Below, in pieces: positions 1 through 6,228 of a stretch of 8,441 nt of DNA. Source of the stretch: Candidatus Krumholzibacteriia bacterium (GTDB taxonomy: Bacteria > Krumholzibacteriota > Krumholzibacteria > WVZY01 > JAKEHA01). The notes under the pieces are model-generated. The model saw nothing but the letters and a program-made list of their open reading frames with translations, was not told the origin of the DNA and did no database searches. Where the stretch lies: contig JAOTVO010000104.1 in assembly GCA_029863355.1 (NCBI GenBank), positions 1-8,441 on the forward strand, read 5' to 3'. The position numbers were made by a program, and so were the translations under genes. The stretch's first letter is position 1; every line of letters starts with the position of its first letter.

Positions 1-153
1 CTTGCCGTCGTCGGCGCTCGCGGCGGCCGGCGCCTCGGCGCCGCCGGCGGGCGCGGATGACTTCTCCGTGGTCTCCTGCGAGCCGCCCCCGCACGCGGCG
101 AGCATCATTACGAGCAGCGGGGCGGCAAGCATGGGAAGGTTTCTCATGTGCAT
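1..153 (-). CDS. N-terminal part of a putative lipoprotein, function unknown (truncated by window edge)
   Basis: Only the first 51 codons are inside the window; the frame is open to the left edge. The N-terminus is a bacterial lipoprotein signal peptide: Arg4, then a hydrophobic stretch about residues 6-20, then the lipobox Leu18-Ala19-Ala20-Cys21, where Cys21 would be lipidated and become residue 1 of the mature protein. A low-complexity Gly/Ala/Ser/Pro/Glu linker follows (residues 22-47), typical of a tether to the membrane, and the visible part ends in DDGK. The ATG at 153 is preferred over the ATG at 147 because AAGGAG at 165-160 lies 6 nt upstream of the first and 12 nt from the second. 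It sits 43 nt downstream of the Rrf2 gene, in the same direction, so it is probably co-transcribed and may be a target of that regulator. The functional domain is outside the window, so no function can be given. Confidence 0.75.
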   Translation of the reverse strand, partial: MHMRNLPMLAAPLLVMMLAACGGGSQETTEKSSAPAGGAEAPAAASADDGK

Positions 154-159
154 CGGTCT

Positions 160-165
160 CTCCTT
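160..165 (-). promoter_or_regulatory. Shine-Dalgarno sequence of the lipoprotein gene
   Basis: AAGGAG read on the minus strand, 6 nt before the ATG at 153. It decides between the two in-frame ATG codons at 153 and 147. It lies 3 nt beyond the foot of the 169-194 hairpin, so the hairpin leaves it exposed. Confidence 0.7.
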
Positions 166-168
166 CGT

Positions 169-194
169 GCGTTCGCGAGGGCGCTCGCGAACGC
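169..194 (-). repeat. Perfect 11-bp inverted repeat (hairpin) between the Rrf2 gene and the lipoprotein gene
   Basis: The arms at 169-179 and 184-194 are exact reverse complements (GCGTTCGCGAG / CTCGCGAACGC) around a 4-nt loop. On the minus-strand transcript this hairpin starts 2 nt after the Rrf2 stop codon and ends 3 nt before the Shine-Dalgarno sequence of the lipoprotein gene. No run of T follows, so it is not a standard intrinsic terminator. It could be an mRNA-stability or processing element, a partial terminator adjusting the ratio of the two proteins, or a DNA palindrome bound by a protein. Only the symmetry is seen; the role is inference. Confidence 0.7.
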
Positions 195-196
195 GG

Positions 197-619
197 CTAC
201 CGTTGGCCCGGCACGCCGGGCGCTCCGTCGACGAGGTCGATGATTCGCGTGCGGCGCAGGAGATCCAGGTACGCGTCGCGCACGGCCGCCCACTGGTCGT
301 GGACGGCGCAGGGCTGTTCGCTCGAGCATTCGGCCCGGCCCATCATGCAGTTCGACCAGCGCCCCACGTCCTCGACGGCTTCGAGCACTTCGTGCAGCGT
401 GATCTCGCGCGCATCCCGCGCCAGCCGGAAGCCGCCGCCCACGCCCTTCTGCGAGGCGACGAGGCCGCGCCGCGAGAGCTGCTGGAGCAGCTTGCCCAGG
501 TAGTTGGCCGGGGCGCCAGTCGTCGCCGCCACCGCCTGCGCGCCGCGGTACTCGCCGGCCGGCAGGCCCGCCAGAAGGACGATCGCGCGCACGGCGTGGG
601 TGCCGGTCCGGGTCAGCAT
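197..619 (-). CDS. Rrf2-family transcriptional regulator with IscR-like Fe-S ligand set
   Basis: A 140-residue protein, the usual length for the Rrf2 family (IscR, NsrR, RsrR, CymR). It begins MLTRTGTHAVRAIVLLA, the family's first helix. A winged helix-turn-helix covers about residues 25-67, with recognition-helix segment NYLGKLLQQL and wing GVGGGFRLAR, followed by ITLHEVLEAVE, the start of the dimerisation helix. Cys91, Cys98 and Cys104 plus His107 are present. In E. coli IscR the [2Fe-2S] ligands are Cys92, Cys98, Cys104 and His107, so cluster binding is likely; NsrR-type proteins use a closely similar Cys triad, so an NO or redox sensor is also possible. The ATG at 619 has GGAG at 632-629, 9 nt upstream. 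It is transcribed from its own promoter at 655-683, which overlaps a candidate operator, suggesting autoregulation. The stop is TAG at 199-197. Family assignment is secure; which member it is remains open. Confidence 0.92.
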   Translation of the reverse strand: MLTRTGTHAVRAIVLLAGLPAGEYRGAQAVAATTGAPANYLGKLLQQLSRRGLVASQKGVGGGFRLARDAREITLHEVLEAVEDVGRWSNCMMGRAECSSEQPCAVHDQWAAVRDAYLDLLRRTRIIDLVDGAPGVPGQR

Positions 620-642
620 GGGGACGGTCTCCGCTTAAAAGC

Positions 643-662
643 CATATCGGCATGCTTATATG
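643..662. promoter_or_regulatory. Candidate operator: 20-bp near-palindrome over the -10 box of the Rrf2 promoter
   Basis: The sequence has the form CATATNNGCATGCNNATATG, symmetric about 652.5, with 8 of 10 base pairs matching. It covers the -10 hexamer (655-660) and the predicted transcription start. Rrf2 proteins are dimers that bind such symmetric sites and often repress their own gene, so a site here fits negative autoregulation. Symmetry and position are seen; binding is inferred. Confidence 0.5.
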
Positions 663-683
663 CGATTATCCAACGGCTGTCAA
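655..683 (-). promoter_or_regulatory. Sigma70-type promoter of the Rrf2-lipoprotein unit
   Basis: On the minus strand a consensus -35 box TTGACA lies at 683-678 and a -10 box TATAAG at 660-655, separated by exactly 17 nt (677-661). Transcription would start near 648, giving a leader of about 30 nt before the ATG at 619. It is the best promoter in the window and lies in the most AT-rich stretch. It shows that the Rrf2 gene need not depend on the aromatic operon upstream. Confidence 0.75.
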
Positions 684-694
684 GGGAATGCATT

Positions 695-706
695 CACAAA
701 CTTGTG
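695..706. repeat. 12-bp palindrome CACAAacTTGTG upstream of the -35 box
   Basis: The arms CACAA and TTGTG are exact reverse complements around 2 nt, centred at 700.5, about 52 bp upstream of the predicted Rrf2 transcription start and 34 bp downstream of the aroQ stop codon. It might be a second regulator site. As an RNA hairpin it would be weak, and no T-run follows in the minus direction, so it is not a convincing aroQ terminator. The rest of the 620-739 gap holds only the promoter and operator listed separately. Confidence 0.35.
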
Positions 707-739
707 GAAAAAGCGTGTAACTAGATTGGCGAAAGCAGG

Positions 740-1186
740 TTATGGCTTGGGCGGCGCGCCGCCTCCGGCCAGGAGGGCGTCGATGCCGAGTGTGTAGCTG
801 GCGAAGCCGAAGCCGCTGACGATGCCGCGGCAAGCGGCGGCCGTCACCGAGCGGGCCCGCTCGGGGCCGCGGGCGTGGAGGTTGGAGAGGTGCACCTCGA
901 CGGCCGGCACGTCCACCCCGCGCAGCGCGTCGGCGACGGCGAGGCTGGTATGGGTGTAGGCGCCGGGGTTGATCACGATGGCGGCGCCGTCGGTCGCGGC
1001 CTGGTGGATGCGCGCGACGATCTCGCCCTCGTGGTTGCTCTGGAAGGTCTCCACCGCGACGCCGCGCGCGCGCGCGTGCGCGGCGATCTCGGCGTCGAGG
1101 TCGGCCAGCGTGCGGCTGCCGTACACGGCGGGCTCGCGCGTGCCGAGGAGGTTCAAGTTGGGCCCGTGGATGACGACGATCTTCAT
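740..1186 (-). CDS. aroQ: 3-dehydroquinate dehydratase, type II
   Basis: Dehydrates 3-dehydroquinate to 3-dehydroshikimate, step 3 of the shikimate pathway, in the cytoplasm. The 148 residues match the type II family (about 145-150 residues, usually dodecameric). It opens with IHGPNLNLLGTREPAVYG, carrying flexible-loop Arg17 and catalytic Tyr22. FQSNHEGEIV (48-57), INPGAYTHTS (72-81) and EVHLSN (97-102) with general acid His99 follow, and then GFGFASY near the C-terminus. A short Gly/Pro tail (GGGGAPPKP-like) is of no clear importance. The ATG at 1186 overlaps the aroKB stop codon by 4 nt (ATGA), and AAGGA at 1199-1195 lies 8 nt upstream inside the end of aroKB, so translation is probably coupled. 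It is the last gene of the aromatic run; no intrinsic terminator is visible after its TAA. Confidence 0.97.
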   Translation of the reverse strand: MKIVVIHGPNLNLLGTREPAVYGSRTLADLDAEIAAHARARGVAVETFQSNHEGEIVARIHQAATDGAAIVINPGAYTHTSLAVADALRGVDVPAVEVHLSNLHARGPERARSVTAAACRGIVSGFGFASYTLGIDALLAGGGAPPKP

Positions 1187-2841
1187 GCGGACTTTCCTTT
1201 CGACGCGGCGGGCATGGCCGCGAGGATCTCATCTTCGCCGACGTCGACGACGATGTCCACTTCGCCCGGCGCGCGCGGGAGGACGAAGGTGAGGGCGCCG
1301 GCGCGGCGCTTCTTGTCCAGGGCCAGCGCGCGCCGCACGGCCGCCTTGGACACGGCCGCCGCCGCCACGGGCAGGCCCGCCCAGCGCAGGAGCGCGGCGG
1401 TGCGCTCGCGCCACTCGGGGTCGGTGACGCCGCGGCGCACGCCCACGCCGAGCGCGGCCATGAGCCCCACCGCCACCGCCTCGCCGTGGCGCAGTCGGTA
1501 GCGGGCCGCCGCTTCGAGGGCGTGGCCGAGCGTGTGGCCGAGGTTCAGGAGCCGCCGCTCGTCGCGCTCGTAGGGGTCGCGCTCCACGATGGCGGCCTTG
1601 GCGCGCGCGCAGCCGCGCACGATCCGGTCGCGCAGCGCGGGCGCGGCGAGCGCTTCGGCGAAGGGACCGCCCGCGGCCGCTTCCTCGAGGCACGCGAAGA
1701 GGCGCGAGGGTGCCACGAGGAGGGCCGTCTTCACCACCTCGGCGAAACCGCTGCGCATCTCTCTCTTGGGCAGCGTGCGCAGGAAATCGGTGTCGGCGAG
1801 GACGAGGTGGGGCTGGTAGAACGCGCCGGCGAGATTCTTGGCGCGCGCCGTGTTGGCGCCGACCTTGCCGCCGATCCCCGCGTCCACCTGGGCCAGGAGC
1901 GTGGTCGGCATCTGCACCCAGGCGAGCCCGCGCATGTAGGTGGCGGCGACGAAGCCGCCCAGGTCGCCGGTCACCCCGCCGCCCGCCGTCACCACTACGC
2001 TGTCGCGCGCCGCCCCCGCCTTGGCGAGCGCGTCGATGAGGCGCGCGGCCTGCGTGAGCGTCTTGTTGGCGTCGCCGTCTTGGACGGGGATCACGCGCGC
2101 CGGCACACCGCCCTTCTCGAGTGCCGCGACCAGCGGCGCGAGGTGCGCCTTGGCCACAACCTCCGGCGCCAGGAAGAAAACGCCCCCGCGCAGGCCGGCC
2201 GCGGCGACCCAGTCGCCCAGGCGCGCCGACACGCCCGCGCCCGCGTCGATGCGGCACAGGCGCGCGCGCGCGGCGTCCTCCGTCACGCCGGGCAAGAGCC
2301 GCGTGTCCACGCGCAGGTGGATGCGCGCGGGGTCGGCGAGCATCTCGTCGATGTCGTAAGCGGCCTCGTCGGCCGTGCGCACGGAGACATCCACGGTCAG
2401 GTTGCACGCGCCCAGCGCGTCGAAGGTGGCGCGGCGCTGCGAGAAGAGGCTGGCGAAGGCCTCGTGGTCGTGGGCCAGCGGCCGAAGCGAGTCGCCGGCC
2501 ACGCGCTCGGCCAACGTCTCGAAGGGCGCGTCCAGGAGGACCAGCGACCCCAGCTGCTCGAGCCGGCGCACGTTGTCGGGGTCGACGACGGCGCCGCCGC
2601 CGGTGGCGATCACCGCGCCCCCGCTCGGCGCCAGCGACGCCACCACCTCGCGCTCGATCTGGCGGAAGCGCGCCTCGCCGTCGCGCGCGAAGATGGCGGC
2701 CACGGTGGCACCGGCGCGCCGCTCGATTTCAGCATCGGTATCGATGAACGGCACGCCCAGCCGCCGGGCCAGGCGCGCGCCGATCGCACTCTTGCCGGTG
2801 CCCATGAAGCCGCAGAGGATCACCACGGGCGCGTCGTTCAC
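1183..2841 (-). CDS. aroKB: Bifunctional shikimate kinase / 3-dehydroquinate synthase (AroK-AroB fusion)
   Basis: A 552-residue fusion catalysing two non-consecutive steps of the shikimate pathway. The N-terminal kinase (about 1-170) phosphorylates shikimate with ATP: Walker A GFMGTGKS at 11-18, DTD at 34-36, shikimate-binding FR at 59-60, GGG at 81-83 and lid Arg120 in RPLA. The C-terminal domain (about 175-552) converts DAHP to 3-dehydroquinate using NAD+ and a divalent metal: GGGVTGD at 287-293, a QVDAGIGGKVG motif at 318-328, KNLAGAF at 335-341, and likely metal ligands Glu368, His436 (in GHTLGHA) and His452 (in RHGEA). The open frame runs 200 codons further upstream, but that part is antisense-frame noise over aroC. 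The GTG at 2841 is the start, because it overlaps the aroC stop as GTGA, has GGGAGG 8 nt upstream and is followed at once by the kinase fold. Both domains look intact. Thermotoga has the same fusion, from memory. Confidence 0.95.
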   Translation of the reverse strand: MNDAPVVILCGFMGTGKSAIGARLARRLGVPFIDTDAEIERRAGATVAAIFARDGEARFRQIEREVVASLAPSGGAVIATGGGAVVDPDNVRRLEQLGSLVLLDAPFETLAERVAGDSLRPLAHDHEAFASLFSQRRATFDALGACNLTVDVSVRTADEAAYDIDEMLADPARIHLRVDTRLLPGVTEDAARARLCRIDAGAGVSARLGDWVAAAGLRGGVFFLAPEVVAKAHLAPLVAALEKGGVPARVIPVQDGDANKTLTQAARLIDALAKAGAARDSVVVTAGGGVTGDLGGFVAATYMRGLAWVQMPTTLLAQVDAGIGGKVGANTARAKNLAGAFYQPHLVLADTDFLRTLPKREMRSGFAEVVKTALLVAPSRLFACLEEAAAGGPFAEALAAPALRDRIVRGCARAKAAIVERDPYERDERRLLNLGHTLGHALEAAARYRLRHGEAVAVGLMAALGVGVRRGVTDPEWRERTAALLRWAGLPVAAAAVSKAAVRRALALDKKRRAGALTFVLPRAPGEVDIVVDVGEDEILAAMPAASKGKSA

Positions 2842-3980
2842 CGCTTGAGCCTCCCGCGGACGGTCGCGAGATAGCGGTCGCGCGCCGCCACGGTCTCGTC
2901 GATTGTGTCGCCGCCGAACTTCTCCAGGGCCGCGGCCAGGATCTCCCACGCCGCCGCCGCCTCGGCGATCACGGCCAGCGCGGGGATCACGCACGTATCG
3001 GAGCGCACGTAGGGGCTCTCGCGGTCGGCCAGCGTGCGCGCGTCGAAGGTGGCGGCGCGCCGCTGCGCGGTGGGGATGGGCTTGGCGTAGACGCGCACGA
3101 CCACGGGCTCGCCGTTGGTCATGCCGCCCTCGATGCCGCCGGCGTGGTTGGTCTGGCGCGCCACGCGACCACCGCGCACGCGCATGGCGTCCTGCGCGTC
3201 GGCCCCGCGCGCGCGCGCGCTGGTGATGCCGTCGCCGATCTCCACGGCTTTCACACTCTGGATGCTCATCATGGCGGCGGCCAGGCGCGCGTCTAGCTTG
3301 CGGTCCCACTCGACGTGGCTGCCCAGCCCGGGCGGCGCGCCCGCGACGATCACTTCCACCGAACCGCCGAGCGAGTCGCCGTCGCCCTTGGCGCGCTTGA
3401 TCTCCGCCATCATGCGCTTGCCGGCCTCGGGGTCGGGGCAAAACACGGGCGAGCGCCCGGCGCGAGCCCGCAGCAGACGCGCGTCGCGCGCTTCGCGCGA
3501 CGCAACCACATCACCAATAGACAAGACATGCCCCACCACGTCGATATCGAGATCCGCCAGCACCGCCTTCGCCACCGCACCGATGGCCACGCGCACCGCC
3601 GTCGAGCGCGCACTCGCGCGTTCCGACACCGGCGGCACCGAGTCGTGCGCGTACTTGAGCATGCCGGCCAGGTCGGCGTGTCCGGGGCGCGGCACCGTGC
3701 CCAGCCCGCCGCCGCGCTTGCCCTGCACCGTGCGCGCGCGGTTGGGCAGAACCACGGCCAGCGGCGCGCCCGTGGTGCGGCCCTTCCACAGACCGCCCGC
3801 GATCACCAGCTCGTCCTTCTCGATCATCTGCCGGCTGCTGCGCCCGTACGCGCGCCGACGGCGCGCCAGGTCGCGCTGGATGGCGCGCACGTCCACTTTC
3901 ACGTGCGCGGGCAGCCCCTCGGCGATGCCGATGAGCATCTCGCCGTGCGAGTCGCCCGCGGTGAGGAAACGAATGGCCAT
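2838..3980 (-). CDS. aroC: Chorismate synthase
   Basis: Converts 5-enolpyruvylshikimate 3-phosphate to chorismate, the branch point to Phe, Tyr, Trp, folate and quinones, using reduced FMN that is not consumed. The 380 residues are close to the usual 350-400. Visible signatures are GDSHG (9-13; many relatives have GESHG) with conserved His12, RRRRAYGRSSRQ (40-51), RPGHAD with His101, SERASARSTAVR (119-130, second family signature), NHAGGIEGGMTNGEP in the flavin region, and RSDTC at 326-330 with Asp328. The true start is the ATG at 3980, just before the conserved N-terminus; it has AGGGGG at 3996-3991, 10 nt upstream. Only 2 nt separate it from the aroE stop, and its own stop overlaps the aroKB start, so it is embedded in the operon. 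Confidence 0.97.
   Translation of the reverse strand: MAIRFLTAGDSHGEMLIGIAEGLPAHVKVDVRAIQRDLARRRRAYGRSSRQMIEKDELVIAGGLWKGRTTGAPLAVVLPNRARTVQGKRGGGLGTVPRPGHADLAGMLKYAHDSVPPVSERASARSTAVRVAIGAVAKAVLADLDIDVVGHVLSIGDVVASREARDARLLRARAGRSPVFCPDPEAGKRMMAEIKRAKGDGDSLGGSVEVIVAGAPPGLGSHVEWDRKLDARLAAAMMSIQSVKAVEIGDGITSARARGADAQDAMRVRGGRVARQTNHAGGIEGGMTNGEPVVVRVYAKPIPTAQRRAATFDARTLADRESPYVRSDTCVIPALAVIAEAAAAWEILAAALEKFGGDTIDETVAARDRYLATVRGRLKR
2850..2855 (-). promoter_or_regulatory. Shine-Dalgarno sequence fixing the aroKB GTG start
   Basis: GGGAGG on the minus strand, 8 nt before the GTG at 2841 and within the last codons of aroC. It supports the start in the GTGA overlap over the much longer upstream open frame. 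Confidence 0.7.
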
Positions 3981-3982
3981 GC

Positions 3983-4888
3983 TCAGTTCACCCCCTGCTC
4001 GCGCGGCGGCGCGCCGTTGGCGAAGGCCTCGACGGCCGCCGCCATCTCGCCCACGTCGAAGGTGTGGTCGGTCCACACGTTGAAGCTCTCCGCCGCCTGC
4101 GCCACCAGGAGTGCCAGGCCGTCGAGCGTGCGCGCGCGCCGGGCGCGCGCTGCTTGCAGGAAGGGCGTGTGCCGCGGGTGGTAGACGAAGTCGAAGTAGA
4201 TCTGCTCGGGGCGGATCCAGTCCGCTTGCTCGAGGATCCGGCCCTCGGCCACGCCCGCCATCCCCACCGGCGTCGCATTAATGACGATGTCGGCCGCGCG
4301 CAGCAGCCGGCGCCGGCGCGCCGCGTCGCCGCGCGTACTCAGGGGCACCAGCGCGACCTCCTGCTCGGGAAAGGCGAAGCCGAAGCGCTCCATTGTCATC
4401 TCGGCGCGCTCGGGCGCGCGCGCGCAGAAGGCAACCGACTCGGCGCCGCGCTCGAGGAGCCCGTAGGCCGCCGCGCGCGCCGATCCGCCCGCGCCGAAGA
4501 TGAACACGCGCCGGCGCTCGGCGGTCACCTCGGCGAAACGCTCGAGTGCGACGGCCACACCGGTCGCGTCGGTGTTGATTCCCTCGATGGTGTCGTCGGT
4601 GAAGACGATCGTGTTCACCGCCTGCACGATCTCGGCGGCGGTGGAGATGGCGTCGAGGCTGTAGAGGATTTCTTCTTTGAAGGGATAGGTGACGTTGATC
4701 CCCGACGCGCCCATCGCCCACAGGCCCCCCACCGCCGTCTCCAGGCGGTCGGGTGCCACGCCGAAGGCGACGTAGGTGGCGTCGATATCGTGAATGGCGA
4801 AGGCGCGGTTCATGATGAAGGGCGAGAGGCTCTGCGCCACGGGGTCGCCGAGGAGGCCGTAGAGGAGGGTGCGGTCGCCAGTCGTCAT
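3983..4888 (-). CDS. aroE: Shikimate 5-dehydrogenase (NADP-dependent)
   Basis: Reduces 3-dehydroshikimate to shikimate with NADPH, step 4 of the pathway. It has 301 residues, slightly longer than the usual 270-290. The substrate domain shows GDPVAQSLSP (14-23) and NVTYPFKEE (65-73) with the catalytic Lys71; the usual NVTxPxK motif is kept, with Phe before the lysine. GINTDATG (103-110) supplies catalytic Asp107. The nucleotide-binding motif is GAGGSA (132-137), followed by NATPVGM and the C-terminal GLALLVAQAAESFNVW. The open frame extends upstream to 5038, but the ATG at 4888 is chosen because the family N-terminus (LLYGLLGDP) starts right after it and GAGG at 4900-4897 lies 8 nt upstream. 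It is 10 nt downstream of the aroA stop and 2 nt upstream of aroC. Assigned as AroE rather than the paralogues YdiB or QuiB by operon context. Confidence 0.95.
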   Translation of the reverse strand: MTTGDRTLLYGLLGDPVAQSLSPFIMNRAFAIHDIDATYVAFGVAPDRLETAVGGLWAMGASGINVTYPFKEEILYSLDAISTAAEIVQAVNTIVFTDDTIEGINTDATGVAVALERFAEVTAERRRVFIFGAGGSARAAAYGLLERGAESVAFCARAPERAEMTMERFGFAFPEQEVALVPLSTRGDAARRRRLLRAADIVINATPVGMAGVAEGRILEQADWIRPEQIYFDFVYHPRHTPFLQAARARRARTLDGLALLVAQAAESFNVWTDHTFDVGEMAAAVEAFANGAPPREQGVN

Positions 4889-4898
4889 CGCGTGCGCC

Positions 4899-6209
4899 TC
4901 ACGCCGCGCGCGCCAGCGCGCGCAGGTCGTCGAAGAATGAAGGATAAGAGACGCCGACAACGCCGGCGTCGTCGATGGCGGTCTCGCCGTTTGCAATGAG
5001 CGCGGCCACGGCCATGGCCATGGCCACGCGGTGATCACCCGCAGCGGTCACAAGCGCGCCGCGCAGCCTCGCGCCGCCCGCGATCGCGAGTCCGTCTTCG
5101 CGTTCCTCGACCGCTGCGCCGAGCGCGCGCAAGTTGGCGGCCATCACCGCGATGCGGTCGCTTTCCTTATGGCGCAGCTCGCCGGCGCCGCGGAGCACGG
5201 TCTCGCCCTCGGCGTGCACGGCGGCCACGGCCAGCACGGGAATCTCGTCGATGGCGGCGGCGATCAACTCCGGGTCAGACACCGCGACGCCACGCAGGGG
5301 CGTCGCGGATACGACCAAATCCGCAACCGGCTCGCCATCTATCTCTCGCGCATTCTCGATCGCGATCGAAGCCCCCATCTCCCTCATTATAGTGAGAAGC
5401 CCCGTGCGCGTCGGATTCACACCCACGCCCTCGAGCCGCACCTCCGAGCCGGGGATGCACGCCGCCGCCACGATGAAGAAGGCGGCCGACGAGAAGTCGC
5501 CCGGCACGCGCACGTTTCCAGCGCCCAGGCGCGGCGCCTCGGACGCCGGCACGCCGCGCACGCCCACCGACGCGCCCGCGCCCGCGCGCTCGCGCGCGAC
5601 GGGCTCGCCAAGTGCCTCGAGCATGCGCTCGGTGTGGTCGCGCGTCGGCACCGGCTCGATCACGCGCGTCTCGCCCGCCGCGCAGAGCCCCGCGATCAGC
5701 ACGGCGGACTTGACCTGCGCGCTGGGCACGGGCAGCGCGTATTCGATACCCTGGAGCGTGCCCCCCGCGACGGTCATGGGGAGCGTCCCTTCTTCGGTCG
5801 TCTCGACGCGCGCGCCCATCCGCCGCAGCGGATCGGCCACGCGCGCCATGGGCCGGCGGCGCAGCGAGGCGTCACCGGTGATCGTACACGCCCCGCCCCG
5901 CACGGCGCACAGCCCGGCAAGCAGGCGAGCGGTAGTGCCGGAGTTGCCCGCATCCATGACACCCGCGCGCTCCGCGCGCGGGCGGCCTGCGCGCACCACT
6001 ATACTACCGTCCTCCTCCCGAGTGATCTCCGCCCCCAACGCCTCCACGCAGCGCAGCGTCGCCTTCACGTCGTCCGACGGCGAGAGATTCTCGATATGCA
6101 AACCAGACGAGAGCGCGCCCAGAATCAGGGCGCGGTGCGAGATGGACTTGTCGGGGGGCACGGCCACGCGGCCGCGCAGCGGTTGGGCTCTCGTGAGCGT
6201 CACCCTCAT
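4899..6209 (-). CDS. aroA: 3-phosphoshikimate 1-carboxyvinyltransferase (EPSP synthase)
   Basis: Transfers the enolpyruvyl group of PEP to shikimate 3-phosphate, step 6 of the pathway. It has 436 residues, a standard length. The N-terminus holds PPDKSISHRA (18-27) with Lys21, Ser22 and Arg26 of the active site. GNSGTTAR (88-95) is the PEP-site loop, followed by GDASLRRRPM, VPSAQVKSA, RDHTERML, DEIPVLAVAA with its conserved Asp, ELRHKESDRI and DHRVAMA. The PPDKS start and GNSGTT loop look like the Bacillus-type (class II-like) branch; the loop keeps Gly91 where the tolerant CP4 enzyme has Ala, so nothing here argues for glyphosate tolerance. The ATG at 6209 comes 7 nt after the aroF stop with no strong Shine-Dalgarno, and a GC-rich hairpin lies just before it, so translation probably depends on ribosomes finishing aroF. 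Confidence 0.97.
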   Translation of the reverse strand: MRVTLTRAQPLRGRVAVPPDKSISHRALILGALSSGLHIENLSPSDDVKATLRCVEALGAEITREEDGSIVVRAGRPRAERAGVMDAGNSGTTARLLAGLCAVRGGACTITGDASLRRRPMARVADPLRRMGARVETTEEGTLPMTVAGGTLQGIEYALPVPSAQVKSAVLIAGLCAAGETRVIEPVPTRDHTERMLEALGEPVARERAGAGASVGVRGVPASEAPRLGAGNVRVPGDFSSAAFFIVAAACIPGSEVRLEGVGVNPTRTGLLTIMREMGASIAIENAREIDGEPVADLVVSATPLRGVAVSDPELIAAAIDEIPVLAVAAVHAEGETVLRGAGELRHKESDRIAVMAANLRALGAAVEEREDGLAIAGGARLRGALVTAAGDHRVAMAMAVAALIANGETAIDDAGVVGVSYPSFFDDLRALARAA

Positions 6210-6210
6210 T

Positions 6211-6228
6211 GCGGGGCTACGCCCCCGC
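6211..6228 (-). repeat. GC hairpin spanning the aroF stop codon, just before the aroA start
   Basis: The arms GCGGGG (6211-6216) and CCCCGC (6223-6228) are exact reverse complements around a 6-nt loop that contains the aroF TAG. On the transcript the stem ends 1 nt before the aroA ATG. Ribosomes finishing aroF would melt it, which suits translational coupling. In such GC-rich DNA a 6-bp stem can occur by chance. Confidence 0.35.

Noticed and set aside
88..94. Glyphosate-type resistance residue in AroA (residue numbers in the protein, not bases)
   Set aside because: The loop reads GNSGTT with glycine at the position where the CP4 enzyme has alanine, so the sequence gives no support for it.
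2..724. 240-codon open frame on the plus strand at the left edge
   Set aside because: It is antisense to the lipoprotein and Rrf2 genes, and it would run through a promoter region that reads clearly in the other direction.
684..739. Intrinsic terminator after aroQ
   Set aside because: A run of five T occurs on the minus strand near 707-712, but no stable GC stem precedes it. The nearby CACAA/TTGTG palindrome lies after the T-run, in the wrong order.
1486..2874. 462-codon open frame on the plus strand
   Set aside because: It is antisense to aroKB, with low-complexity Arg/Ala/His/Val composition and no recognisable motif.
3205..3220. Alternating GC run inside aroC
   Set aside because: It is a short dinucleotide run that codes for ordinary residues in a conserved protein, and similar runs are scattered through this GC-rich window.
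2842..3441. 200-codon upstream extension of aroKB
   Set aside because: It overlaps aroC in another frame, is Arg/Gly/Ala-rich and unlike any shikimate kinase. The GTG at 2841 with GGGAGG upstream explains the start.
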